Source: Rhizobium sp. BK313
Lineage (GTDB): Bacteria; Pseudomonadota; Alphaproteobacteria; Rhizobiales; Rhizobiaceae
Reading direction: 5' to 3'
Length of the DNA: 64,000 nucleotides
Assembly: GCF_014193655.1 (NCBI RefSeq)
Contig: NZ_JACHZQ010000007.1
Span: 186,001-250,000, forward strand
The notes below the pieces were generated by a model that saw only the letters and a list, made by a program, of their open reading frames with translations, made no database searches and was not told the DNA's origin. The position numbers and the translations under genes are program-made. Below, in pieces: positions 17,947-25,263 of this stretch (position 1 is its first letter; every line of letters starts with the position of its first letter).

Positions 17947-18596
17947 TGGACGTCTATCCGCGTTGCGAAGAGCTTCGACATGGTCGTTCCCGTCGGATCG
18001 TTGAAGAAGGCATCCGTCAATGTTGACTTGTTTTCGGCGATGACCTCGTCCGGATCGGGGCGTACGACCTTCTGCGTGCAGCCTTTGAAGGCATCGCCCT
18101 CGGTCACCAGCTCGTTGTCGCTGGGAAAATCGATCGAGGTGTAGAGTGTCGGATCGTAAATGCCGAAGCTGAGCTTGTTGCCCTTCAGCGGCATCGGCTC
18201 GGACGGCTTGACCGCGAAGAACATCAGAAGCTGGCCGTCCTTATAGTCGACATTGATGACGTCGGGCTTGTTCACCTTGATGGCTTTGCCGTTGAGCGTC
18301 AGGTTTGTGTAGTAGTCGTAGTCGACCAGCGAATCGCGCACCGTCTTGCCGACTTCCTTGAGCTCATCCGGGTCGAGCTTCAGATTGGTGTTCTTATCGA
18401 AATCCATCAGCACCGACGATGAGAAAACCTCGTCGAAGCGCCAGACATTGCGCAGCTCCTGCACGGCCCCGTCGGAGCCCGCCAGCACTTCCAGTCGCGC
18501 TTCCACGAAGATATGCGGATGCGCCGATGCCGCGACGGGCGCGAGCAACAGGCCTCCGGCAAGGGCGGCAGCGTGGATAGGAGTGGATTTTCTCAT
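17940..18596 (-). CDS. DUF1007 family periplasmic protein
   Basis: A 218-residue secreted protein with a signal peptide ending in ASA, followed by HPHIFVEARLEV, the typical DUF1007 opening with two histidines that become N-terminal after cleavage. DUF1007 genes commonly sit next to NicO-type transporters, as here, and are thought to assist metal handling in the periplasm. The ATG at 18596 is preferred for signal-peptide length; an in-frame ATG at 18620 is also possible and neither has a convincing Shine-Dalgarno. Confidence 0.85.
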   Translation of the reverse strand: MRKSTPIHAAALAGGLLLAPVAASAHPHIFVEARLEVLAGSDGAVQELRNVWRFDEVFSSSVLMDFDKNTNLKLDPDELKEVGKTVRDSLVDYDYYTNLTLNGKAIKVNKPDVINVDYKDGQLLMFFAVKPSEPMPLKGNKLSFGIYDPTLYTSIDFPSDNELVTEGDAFKGCTQKVVRPDPDEVIAENKSTLTDAFFNDPTGTTMSKLFATRIDVQC

Positions 18597-18816
18597 GCGT
18601 CCGATGTGCTTCGTGAGCATTGATTCACTTCGACTTCTGGTCAGGAAATGAGACGGAATTGGGACCGGCCGGCGGAACTGGTATCAAAACCAATTCGATG
18701 CGATTGAGTTAAGTATTTGATCTCGCAACACGCGCCACGAAGAAGTGATCCATTTTGCGAAGAACAAATGCGTCGACGCGTCGCTAGCCTGATAAGCGGG
18801 GGAGAATTAGGGTAAC

Positions 18817-20124
18817 TCAAAGCAAGTTTGTTTGGTCAGGTTCTGTCTTTGCTTGACGTCCCTGGGGGCTATCGGGCGCCAAGCTTTCCGTCCGCCGCTT
18901 TTGCAAGAAGCGGCGGACCGCAGGATCTATTTCCAGCGCTATCGCTTGCTCATAGGCCTCGCGTGCAGCCACCATTTCCCCCGCTCTCGCATGAAGTTCG
19001 GCTCGCGCCGCCCAATAGGGTTGATACTCGATAAGCCGGCTGCCGGGGTCCAGCGTCGGCAGCGCCGCCAGCCCTGCGGTGGGGCCTCGCGTCTGCGCCA
19101 CGGCGATCGCGCGATTGATGGCCGCCACCGGCGAGCCGGTAATTGCGCAGAGGCCATCGTAGAGACGTTCGATCGCCACCCAATCAGTCGTGCCTGTTCG
19201 GCGTCGCGCGACATGGGCCGATTGGATTGCCGCTTCCAATTGATAGCGGTCGAAGGCGTCAAACGCACTGGCGTGAATAAGCAACCCCTCAGCTTCGTCG
19301 ATCAACCCTTCGTCCCACAGAGCAGGATCCTGATCGGCCAGCGGTACAAATTCGCCGGCCGGACTGCGCCGGGCGCCAAGCCGCGCATGTGAATAGAGCA
19401 TCAGCGCAAGCAGGCCGAGCGCTTCGGCCTCCCTTGGCAAGAGCGCGACGATCAGCCGGCCAAGCCAAATCGCCTCCTCAGCCAGGTTGCGCAGGCTCAC
19501 ATCGGCGCCGGCCGGATCACTCCAGCCTTCCGTATAGGCCGCATAAACCGCCTCGAGGACTGCGCCAAGGCGCGGGCGCATGTCTGTCCTGTCGGGCACG
19601 CGTAAAGGAATCTTGGCGCGTCGAATCCTGTTTTTTGCCCGCGCCAGTCGTTGGCCCATTGCCGCCGGCGAGACCAGGAAGGCGGAACCGATTGTCTGTG
19701 CGTCAAACCCGAGGATCGTCTGCAGGATCAGCGGTGCTCTAATTCCAGGCTCTATTGCCCGATGCGCGCAAGCGAACATCAAAGCAAGGCGCTCGTCTGG
19801 AATTTCTGGCGCTTGGCTCGCGGTTGCCTCCAACTCCTCCGCCATGAGCCGAAGATGTTCGGAGGCGGCGGCGCTGACCCGTCCGCGCCTGATGGCGTCG
19901 ATCATCTTGCGCCGGGCAACGGCAAGCAGCCAGGCCTCGGGGCTTTCCGGCGCGCCATTGACTGGCCAATCGGCCAGAGCAGAGGCAAAGGCCTCCGACA
20001 AGGCGTCTTCGGCGCCGGCCACATCGCGCGTGCGCGCCGCGAGAATGGCGACCAGTTTGCCATAGCTTCGGCGCGCAACCGCCTCGGCAGCTTTGGTGGC
20101 ATTCTGGCCGTCTCCTCGCGGCAT
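18817..20124 (-). CDS. ECF42-type RNA polymerase sigma factor with C-terminal extension
   Basis: A 435-residue ECF sigma factor. The sigma-2 region (about residues 15-85, AGAEDALSEAFASALADWP and AWLLAVARRKMID) and sigma-4 region (about 120-175, LALMFACAHRAI through GQRLARAKNRIRR) are followed by a long C-terminal extension of about 230 residues with TPR-like helices, matching the ECF42/DUF6596 group. These lack a classical anti-sigma factor and occur next to DGPF (YCII-like) genes, exactly as found here: the DGPF stop lies four bases upstream. The first ATG after that gene is taken as the start; the longer frame runs antiparallel to nothing known and overlaps DGPF. Confidence 0.85.
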   Translation of the reverse strand: MPRGDGQNATKAAEAVARRSYGKLVAILAARTRDVAGAEDALSEAFASALADWPVNGAPESPEAWLLAVARRKMIDAIRRGRVSAAASEHLRLMAEELEATASQAPEIPDERLALMFACAHRAIEPGIRAPLILQTILGFDAQTIGSAFLVSPAAMGQRLARAKNRIRRAKIPLRVPDRTDMRPRLGAVLEAVYAAYTEGWSDPAGADVSLRNLAEEAIWLGRLIVALLPREAEALGLLALMLYSHARLGARRSPAGEFVPLADQDPALWDEGLIDEAEGLLIHASAFDAFDRYQLEAAIQSAHVARRRTGTTDWVAIERLYDGLCAITGSPVAAINRAIAVAQTRGPTAGLAALPTLDPGSRLIEYQPYWAARAELHARAGEMVAAREAYEQAIALEIDPAVRRFLQKRRTESLAPDSPQGRQAKTEPDQTNLL

Positions 20125-20128
20125 GGCA

Positions 20129-20476
20129 TCAATAAACCATGAGAGGGCGAACCTCGACCGTGTCGTGCCGAGCGCCCGGACAACGCGCTGCCCAGACGAG
20201 GGCGCTGTCGAGATCAGCCGCCTCGATGAGATAATAGCCGCCCAACTGCTCCTTGCTCTCGATATAGGGGCCGTTGAGAACCGAGGGCTTGCCATCCGGC
20301 GCGCGCACCACGGTTGCCGTCGAGGAATCCTGCAATCCACTGCCCGCCAGGAACGCTCCGGCCTTTTTCAACACTTCCGTGTAGGCCGCGTAGGCCGCGA
20401 ACGTCTCGGCCTTCTGTTCTTTTTTAGCATTCTTGTGTTCGGCTTCGTTCCAATACACCAACAGCATATATTGCAT
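20129..20476 (-). CDS. YCII-related DGPF domain protein
   Basis: A 115-residue ferredoxin-fold protein of the YCII/DGPF family. MQYMLLVYWNE opens the domain, and LNGPYIESKEQLGGYYLIE corresponds to the DGPF-xE-KE signature, here in the variant form NGPY. The start at 20476 follows AAAGGAA. The gene is immediately upstream of the ECF42 sigma factor and is almost certainly co-transcribed with it. In studied systems the sigma factor controls its neighbouring DGPF genes; the biochemical role of DGPF proteins is unknown. Confidence 0.88.
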   Translation of the reverse strand: MQYMLLVYWNEAEHKNAKKEQKAETFAAYAAYTEVLKKAGAFLAGSGLQDSSTATVVRAPDGKPSVLNGPYIESKEQLGGYYLIEAADLDSALVWAARCPGARHDTVEVRPLMVY

Positions 20477-20664
20477 GACGCGTTCCTTTCTCTCGATACG
20501 CGGAGCTCCACGGCCCCGTGCAGCATTGACGTTTGAACCGGCGCGATTTTGACAGGGCGCGGGGAGAAATTTCAACCGAGACAGGGTGCGAAACATATCT
20601 GCCAATGATGTGCGGGACATGGGCGATCAGCCGCACGCCTCGCTGGTTTTGACAACTGGAATGC

Positions 20665-21558
20665 TCAGCCGTGTTTGCGGAACCAGTTATGCAGGTAGTC
20701 CACGAAGACGCGCACCTTGGCCGGGAGATAGCGGCGGTGCGGATAGACGGCATAAATGCCGCGGTCGGTCGGGATGTAGTCGTTAAACAATGTCAATAGT
20801 TCGCCGCTCTCGATCACCTTGCGGCCGATGAAATCCGGAACCACGGCAACGCCGAGGCCGGACAAAGCTGCGCGCAGGGTGGCGTGCGGGCTATTGACTT
20901 CGATCGGACCACTGATCGTGACGTTGAATGTGCTGCTGTCCGGATTGAAGAAGCGGATGCTGTTCTGCGAACGGTTATTGGTATCGATGATGAAGGGCAC
21001 ATTTGCCAGATCGTTGGGATGCTCCAGCGTCGGGTAGCGGTCAAGAAACTCTTTGGTCGCGCAGATATGAACGCGGAAATCCGAGATCTTGCGAGCGATC
21101 ATGCCGGAATCCTCGAGCTTGGTGACGCGTACGGCGACGTCGAAGCCTTCCTCGATCAGATCGACGAACCGGTCATCGGCGGCGATCTCCAGCGCGAGGT
21201 CAGGATTTTCCCTGGCGAAGTCGATCAACGATTGCCCGACGTCGGCGTCGACGAAGGTGCGCGGCACGGAGACACGCAGCCGGCCCTTGAGCTGCTGATT
21301 GTTCTCCCGCACGAGGTCGGCGAGATTGTCGATTTCCTTCAATATGTCGGAAGCGGTGCGATAATAAGTGTGACCCGCTTCGGTCATTGAGAATTGTCGG
21401 GTCGTTCGATTGAGCAGGAGAGCGCCAAGCTCGTCCTCGAGTTCTCGCACATATTTGGAAAGCAGCGCCTTGGAGCGTCCGGTTTTCCTGGCGGCCGCGG
21501 AAAAGCCTTCCGCTTCGACCACGTCGATGAAGGCGCGAATCCGGGTTAAGGTGTCCAT
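20665..21558 (-). CDS. LysR family transcriptional regulator
   Basis: A 297-residue LysR-type regulator. The winged HTH occupies residues 1-60 (FSAAARKTGRSKALLSKYVRELEDELGALLLNRTTR) and the type 2 periplasmic-binding-like effector domain about 90-290. It resembles the DsdC/CrgA-like subgroup with the TEAGHTYYRTA linker. It is divergent from the decarboxylase leader, with a perfect inverted repeat just upstream of its own start that is probably an autoregulatory site. Its regulon cannot be read from sequence. Confidence 0.9.
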   Translation of the reverse strand: MDTLTRIRAFIDVVEAEGFSAAARKTGRSKALLSKYVRELEDELGALLLNRTTRQFSMTEAGHTYYRTASDILKEIDNLADLVRENNQQLKGRLRVSVPRTFVDADVGQSLIDFARENPDLALEIAADDRFVDLIEEGFDVAVRVTKLEDSGMIARKISDFRVHICATKEFLDRYPTLEHPNDLANVPFIIDTNNRSQNSIRFFNPDSSTFNVTISGPIEVNSPHATLRAALSGLGVAVVPDFIGRKVIESGELLTLFNDYIPTDRGIYAVYPHRRYLPAKVRVFVDYLHNWFRKHG

Positions 21559-21587
21559 GGCGAAGCCCTCGTTAACTGTTGCAAGTT

Positions 21588-21616
21588 ATTGAACAAAATG
21601 CGCCGACTTGTTCAAT
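21588..21616. promoter_or_regulatory. Inverted repeat between lysR and the decarboxylase leader
   Basis: ATTGAACAA (21588-21596) and TTGTTCAAT (21608-21616) are perfect 9-bp inverted arms separated by 11 bases. It begins 30 bases upstream of the lysR start, the usual location and size of a LysR-type recognition site for autorepression and divergent control. Confidence 0.65.
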
Positions 21617-21919
21617 TATTTTTTTGAGCCATTGGCGAAAAAAATTCTTGATTATGACGGCGAATATTCCTATTTCCCGTTCAGCCCAAAGTCGCACGTG
21701 CCCGTGGGTGTCCGCCGATCCTCGATGTGGTGAGAAAATCGGTAAGGTACCTGGAATTAACCCCTCCAGTCGCTATTCCGGCCAACCGGAAAATGCGAGG
21801 ACATCTGAAGCAACGACGGTGCGGGCCTTTTTGTTCTCTCCCGGCTTTCCAACAGCCGGGGTTACTGAAGAGGCACACCTTCATTGCCGGAAGTGCGGTT
21901 GGGATTTTCCCTCCAATCC

Positions 21920-22021
21920 ATGGCAGACAAAGCCGAATTAGCGCTGCATTCGCAGCACTGGTTCATTATCTGCGCTTCGCGCGTTTGCACGGTTCCGGGG
22001 TCTCCACCGGCTGGTACCTGA
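21920..22021 (+). CDS. Possible leader peptide uORF1 in the decarboxylase leader
   Basis: A 33-codon frame starting ATG and reading MADKAELALHSQHWF..., ending GSPPAGT before TGA at 22019-22021. It has no clear Shine-Dalgarno at the ATG. The frame is open back to 21866, so an in-frame TTG at 21884 preceded by GAAGAGG is an alternative start. The stop lies four bases before a second short frame. A proline-rich end would suit ribosome pausing. Whether it is translated cannot be told from one sequence. Confidence 0.35.
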   Translation: MADKAELALHSQHWFIICASRVCTVPGSPPAGT

Positions 22022-22025
22022 GCGA

Positions 22026-22076
22026 ATGAGCGTCGCCCTTTGTCCTCTGGGTCTTTCCCGGAGCTTTTGGAATTGA
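22026..22076 (+). CDS. Possible leader peptide uORF2 overlapping the Shine-Dalgarno hairpin
   Basis: A 16-codon frame reading MSVALCPLGLSRSFWN that starts four bases after uORF1 ends and stops (TGA 22074-22076) on the first base of the decarboxylase Shine-Dalgarno region. The whole frame lies within the predicted SD-sequestering hairpin, so ribosomes translating it would melt that structure. Support is positional only. Confidence 0.3.
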   Translation: MSVALCPLGLSRSFWN

Positions 22077-22089
22077 AAAGGGAATTGAC

Positions 22090-23223
22090 ATGACCACGCA
22101 ACGTATTCGCGACTTTCTCGCTACCCGACGTCCGGACGGTCCCTGCCTGGTGGTTGATCTCGATGTCGTCCGCGACAATTTTCACGCCTTCCGTCATGCC
22201 ATGCCGGACAGCGCCATCTACTATGCCGTAAAGGCCAACCCGGCTCCGGAAGTGCTGCGCCTGCTCGCAAGCCTCGGCTCCAACTTCGATTGCGCGTCCG
22301 TCGCTGAAATCGAAATGGCGCTCGACGCTGGTGCGACGGCCGCTCGCATCTCCTATGGCAACACGATCAAGAAGGAGCGCGATATCGCCCGTGCGCATGG
22401 ACTCGGTATCAACCTCTTCGCCGTCGACAGCCACGAGGAAGTCGAGAAGATTTCGCGTGCCGCTCCCGGCGCCCGCGTGTTCTGCCGCGTGCTGACGGAT
22501 GGCGAAGGCGCCGAATGGCCGCTGTCGCGCAAGTTCGGCTGCGTTCCGCAGATGGCCGTCGACGTGCTCGTTTATGCCCATCAGCTGGGTCTGGAATCCT
22601 ACGGCGTGTCTTTCCACGTCGGCTCGCAGATGACCAAGGTCGATGCCTGGGATGCGGCTCTTGCCGATGCCAAGCGCGTCTTTGTCTCGCTTGCCAAGCA
22701 GGGTATCCACCTGCAGATGGTCAACATGGGCGGCGGTTTCCCGACCAAGTATCTGCGCGACGTTCCGTCGGCGGAAGCTTATGGCAAGGCGATCTTTGCG
22801 GCTCTGCGCGCCCATTTCGGCAACCAGATCCCGCACACGATCATCGAGCCGGGCCGCGGCATGGTCGGCAATGCGGGTGTGATCAAGGCTGAAGTCGTCC
22901 TGATTTCCAAGAAGTCGGACAACGATGCCGCTCGCTGGGTCTTCCTCGACATCGGCAAGTTCGGCGGTCTCGCCGAAACCATGGACGAGGCGATCCGCTA
23001 CCCGATCCGCACGACGCGCGACGGCGACGAGATGGAACCCTGTGTCATCGCTGGCCCGACCTGCGATTCGGCCGATGTGCTCTATGAGAAGAACCTCTAT
23101 CCGCTGCCGGTGACGCTCACCATCGGCGACGAGGTCCTGATCGAAGGCACCGGTGCCTATACGACGACCTATTCGGCGGTTGCTTTCAACGGGTTCGACC
23201 CGCTGAAGGCTTACATCATCTAA
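22090..23223 (+). CDS. odc2: Type III PLP-dependent ornithine/lysine decarboxylase
   Basis: A 377-residue fold-III (alanine racemase-like) decarboxylase. YAVKANP (Lys48) holds the PLP lysine, the FHVGSQ segment and GGGFP are cofactor-phosphate elements, EPGRG (about residue 257) binds PLP phosphate, and CDSAD (about 327) supplies the second-subunit active-site Cys and Asp. Rhizobial relatives decarboxylate ornithine and lysine to putrescine and cadaverine. The start follows AAAAGGGA. Expression is probably controlled by the long structured leader. The symbol follows Sinorhizobium/Agrobacterium usage and the lysine activity is inferred. Confidence 0.88.
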   Translation: MTTQRIRDFLATRRPDGPCLVVDLDVVRDNFHAFRHAMPDSAIYYAVKANPAPEVLRLLASLGSNFDCASVAEIEMALDAGATAARISYGNTIKKERDIARAHGLGINLFAVDSHEEVEKISRAAPGARVFCRVLTDGEGAEWPLSRKFGCVPQMAVDVLVYAHQLGLESYGVSFHVGSQMTKVDAWDAALADAKRVFVSLAKQGIHLQMVNMGGGFPTKYLRDVPSAEAYGKAIFAALRAHFGNQIPHTIIEPGRGMVGNAGVIKAEVVLISKKSDNDAARWVFLDIGKFGGLAETMDEAIRYPIRTTRDGDEMEPCVIAGPTCDSADVLYEKNLYPLPVTLTIGDEVLIEGTGAYTTTYSAVAFNGFDPLKAYII

Positions 23224-23318
23224 GGTCTGATATCGCCGGCCCCGTATTCAGCCGGGGCGGCATCCTCACAATCATTTTTCACCGCCGCTGATAACGGTAT
23301 TGGGCACGGGAGGCCAAA

Positions 23319-23909
23319 ATGGCCGCTGTTCTTGATTCTGTGCGCGCATTCTTTGCGCCGTCCACCTTCACCCTCGACCTGGAAAACGCAGGCGATGTCG
23401 TCGCTCGCGAAAATCTGCTCGATCGCGCCATGGGCGCCGATCGCCGTAAGAAGTCGTCCGAAAAGCTCCGCCGCGGCCGCGTTCCGGCCGAGGGCCTGGC
23501 GCTTGTCGCCCGCGATCGCGCCGGCCATGTCATCGGTACGGTTCGCCTGTGGAGCATCGAGGCCGGTGTCGACCGCGAAACTCGCCCGGTCGATGCGCTG
23601 CTGCTCGGCCCGCTGGCAGTCGATGGCGCCCATGCAGGCAAGGGTGTCGGTTCGGCGCTGATGCGCGCCGCTATCCTCGAAGCCAAGAAGCGTGGCCATG
23701 GCGCCATCCTGCTTGTCGGCGATGCGCCTTATTACGAGCGTTTCGGCTTCTTCGCCGAAAAGACCCGCCATCTCGTCATGCCCGGCCCGTTCCAGCGCAA
23801 CCGTTTCCTGGCGCTGGAGCTGAAGGATGGTTGGCTCGACGGTGCCGCCGGCATGATCGTCGCCAGCGGACGTAAACTGGGTCAGCCTCCGGTCGCCATG
23901 GCCGCTTGA
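23319..23909 (+). CDS. GNAT N-acetyltransferase downstream of the decarboxylase
   Basis: A 196-residue YhbS-like GNAT protein. GPLAVDGAHAGKGVGSALM (about residues 98-116) is the acetyl-CoA binding motif and VGDAPYYERFGFF closes the domain. It begins 95 bases after the decarboxylase, on the same strand, and may be co-transcribed. Acetylation of a polyamine would suit the context, but the family acts on many substrates and this is only a suggestion. Confidence 0.83.
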   Translation: MAAVLDSVRAFFAPSTFTLDLENAGDVVARENLLDRAMGADRRKKSSEKLRRGRVPAEGLALVARDRAGHVIGTVRLWSIEAGVDRETRPVDALLLGPLAVDGAHAGKGVGSALMRAAILEAKKRGHGAILLVGDAPYYERFGFFAEKTRHLVMPGPFQRNRFLALELKDGWLDGAAGMIVASGRKLGQPPVAMAA

Positions 23910-23915
23910 TCTCTT

Positions 23916-23937
23916 CCTTCTCCCCTCGGGGAGAAGG
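23916..23937. repeat. 10-bp palindrome between GNAT and diguanylate cyclase genes
   Basis: CCTTCTCCCC and GGGGAGAAGG are perfectly complementary with a two-base centre. It lies six bases after the GNAT stop. There is no adjacent T-tract, so it may be a REP-like element that also serves as an mRNA 3' end. It resembles the palindromes at 1525 and 59404. Confidence 0.5.
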
Positions 23938-24045
23938 CGCTTGATGCGGTGGAAGTTGTCTCAATTGAGCGCTTCCGGTTAAGAGAACCGCAAGTGCGTT
24001 GAGGTAGCCTCGGGATCCAGAAGGTTTGACAGAGGCGACGTCGAC

Positions 24046-25236
24046 ATGGTGCTGGATCTACGGACGATTTACGTTGTCTGTGCCGTCGCTTGCCTGGTAC
24101 TCGGTTGCGTACAGCTCCTGGCCTACGCGACAGGGCGTTTCGAGCGCTGGCCACTCTGGTGGGGGGCCAGCAATCTGCTGCTTGGCTTCGGCTGTTTCGG
24201 CGTCGCATTGCGCGATATTGCCCCCGATTTCGTTTCGGTCGGTCTGGCGAATAGCCTGACGCTTGCCGGCTATGTCGCTCTTCTCATCGCCATCCGCGTG
24301 TTTGCTGATGAACGCATCAATTTCCTGTATTACGGCGTCTTCGTCATCGTCGGCTCCCTGCCCGCCTTCCTCATCTTCGATGGTGGCGCCAGCTATCTGC
24401 CACGCATTGCCTATCTCTCCATCATCTTCTGCTGTTGCGATCTCGCCATCATGCGCGAGGGTCTGCGATTGGTCCGACGGGAAAAACTGGTATCCGGTTG
24501 GATTCTCGTTGGTCTCTTCCTGCCGACTGCATTGATTTTTGCAGGAAGAGCGGTCTTGGCCCTTATGGGTCGGTTGGATGGCGATAGCCTATTTGACCGG
24601 GGAGGCCCGGATCAATGGCTGGCGCTCACGGCTGCCGTCTTCATCTGCCTGCGCGGCATCACCATTGTCCTGATGGCCTCGGAGCGTAGCCGCAACAAGC
24701 TGATCGAACTTGCTCATCACGATCCGCTGACCGGTGCGATGAACCGAAGCGGTCTCGCCGATGCTTTCGGGCGGCTGGAGGTACAGCCGCTGGCAACGGC
24801 AGCGTCTCTGTCCGTTTTCCTGATCGACATCGACCACTTCAAGACCCTCAATGACACGCATGGCCACGCAGTCGGCGACAGGATTCTGCTGCTGTTCGTG
24901 CAGGCGGCGAGGGCGCAGCTTCGCGCTGGCGATATTGTGGCGCGACAGGGTGGCGATGAGTTCGTCGTGGTGCTCGAACGCACGGCGATTGGTGACTCCG
25001 TGCATATTGCCGAGCGTATCCGCGCCGCCTTCCGCGACGCTGTGCGGCGAGAGGCTGGTCTGGATATTCTGCCAACGCTGTCGATCGGAATTACTGAAGG
25101 ACGGGCGGGCCGGGACGGGCTCGAGACTTTGCTGCAAGAAGGCGATGAAGCGGTTTATCGGGCCAAGCGTGATGGCCGCGATCGTATCGAGGTCCGTCCG
25201 CCGATACCGGAAGGTGCTGCCGTAGCGGCCGCCTAA
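24046..25236 (+). CDS. Membrane-bound GGDEF diguanylate cyclase
   Basis: A 396-residue protein. About six transmembrane helices occupy residues 5-205, and a GGDEF domain follows from about 225. The catalytic motif is intact (RQGGDEFVVVL, about residue 304) and an RxxD inhibitory site (RAGD) lies exactly five residues before it, which predicts product feedback by cyclic di-GMP. DIDHFKTLND is the substrate and metal region. There is no EAL domain, so this is a dedicated cyclase. The membrane input domain was not assigned to a named family. Confidence 0.9.
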   Translation: MVLDLRTIYVVCAVACLVLGCVQLLAYATGRFERWPLWWGASNLLLGFGCFGVALRDIAPDFVSVGLANSLTLAGYVALLIAIRVFADERINFLYYGVFVIVGSLPAFLIFDGGASYLPRIAYLSIIFCCCDLAIMREGLRLVRREKLVSGWILVGLFLPTALIFAGRAVLALMGRLDGDSLFDRGGPDQWLALTAAVFICLRGITIVLMASERSRNKLIELAHHDPLTGAMNRSGLADAFGRLEVQPLATAASLSVFLIDIDHFKTLNDTHGHAVGDRILLLFVQAARAQLRAGDIVARQGGDEFVVVLERTAIGDSVHIAERIRAAFRDAVRREAGLDILPTLSIGITEGRAGRDGLETLLQEGDEAVYRAKRDGRDRIEVRPPIPEGAAVAAA

Positions 25237-25263
25237 GGCGATTCAGCTATTCAGGGAATCGCT

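Larger units (their letters stand above)
21700..22089 (+). promoter_or_regulatory. speF-type 5' leader RNA of the ornithine/lysine decarboxylase gene
   Basis: About 390 bases with no conventional gene precede the decarboxylase. The leader contains ordered hairpins: TTCCGG-CCAA-CCGGAA (21776-21791), CCGGCT...AGCCGG (21841-21859) and CTCTGGG...CCCGGAG (22045-22063). CCCTTT (22036-22041) is complementary to AAAGGG (22077-22082), the decarboxylase Shine-Dalgarno. Length, position and target match the speF motif known from comparative work upstream of alphaproteobacterial ornithine decarboxylase genes; membership was judged by eye. Boundaries are approximate. Polyamine- or ornithine-dependent control is inferred. 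Confidence 0.6.

Noticed and set aside
21727..22029. 100-codon plus-strand frame in the decarboxylase leader
   Set aside because: It runs through all the predicted hairpins without a ribosome site, and its product has no domain-like pattern. The structured-leader reading explains the region better.
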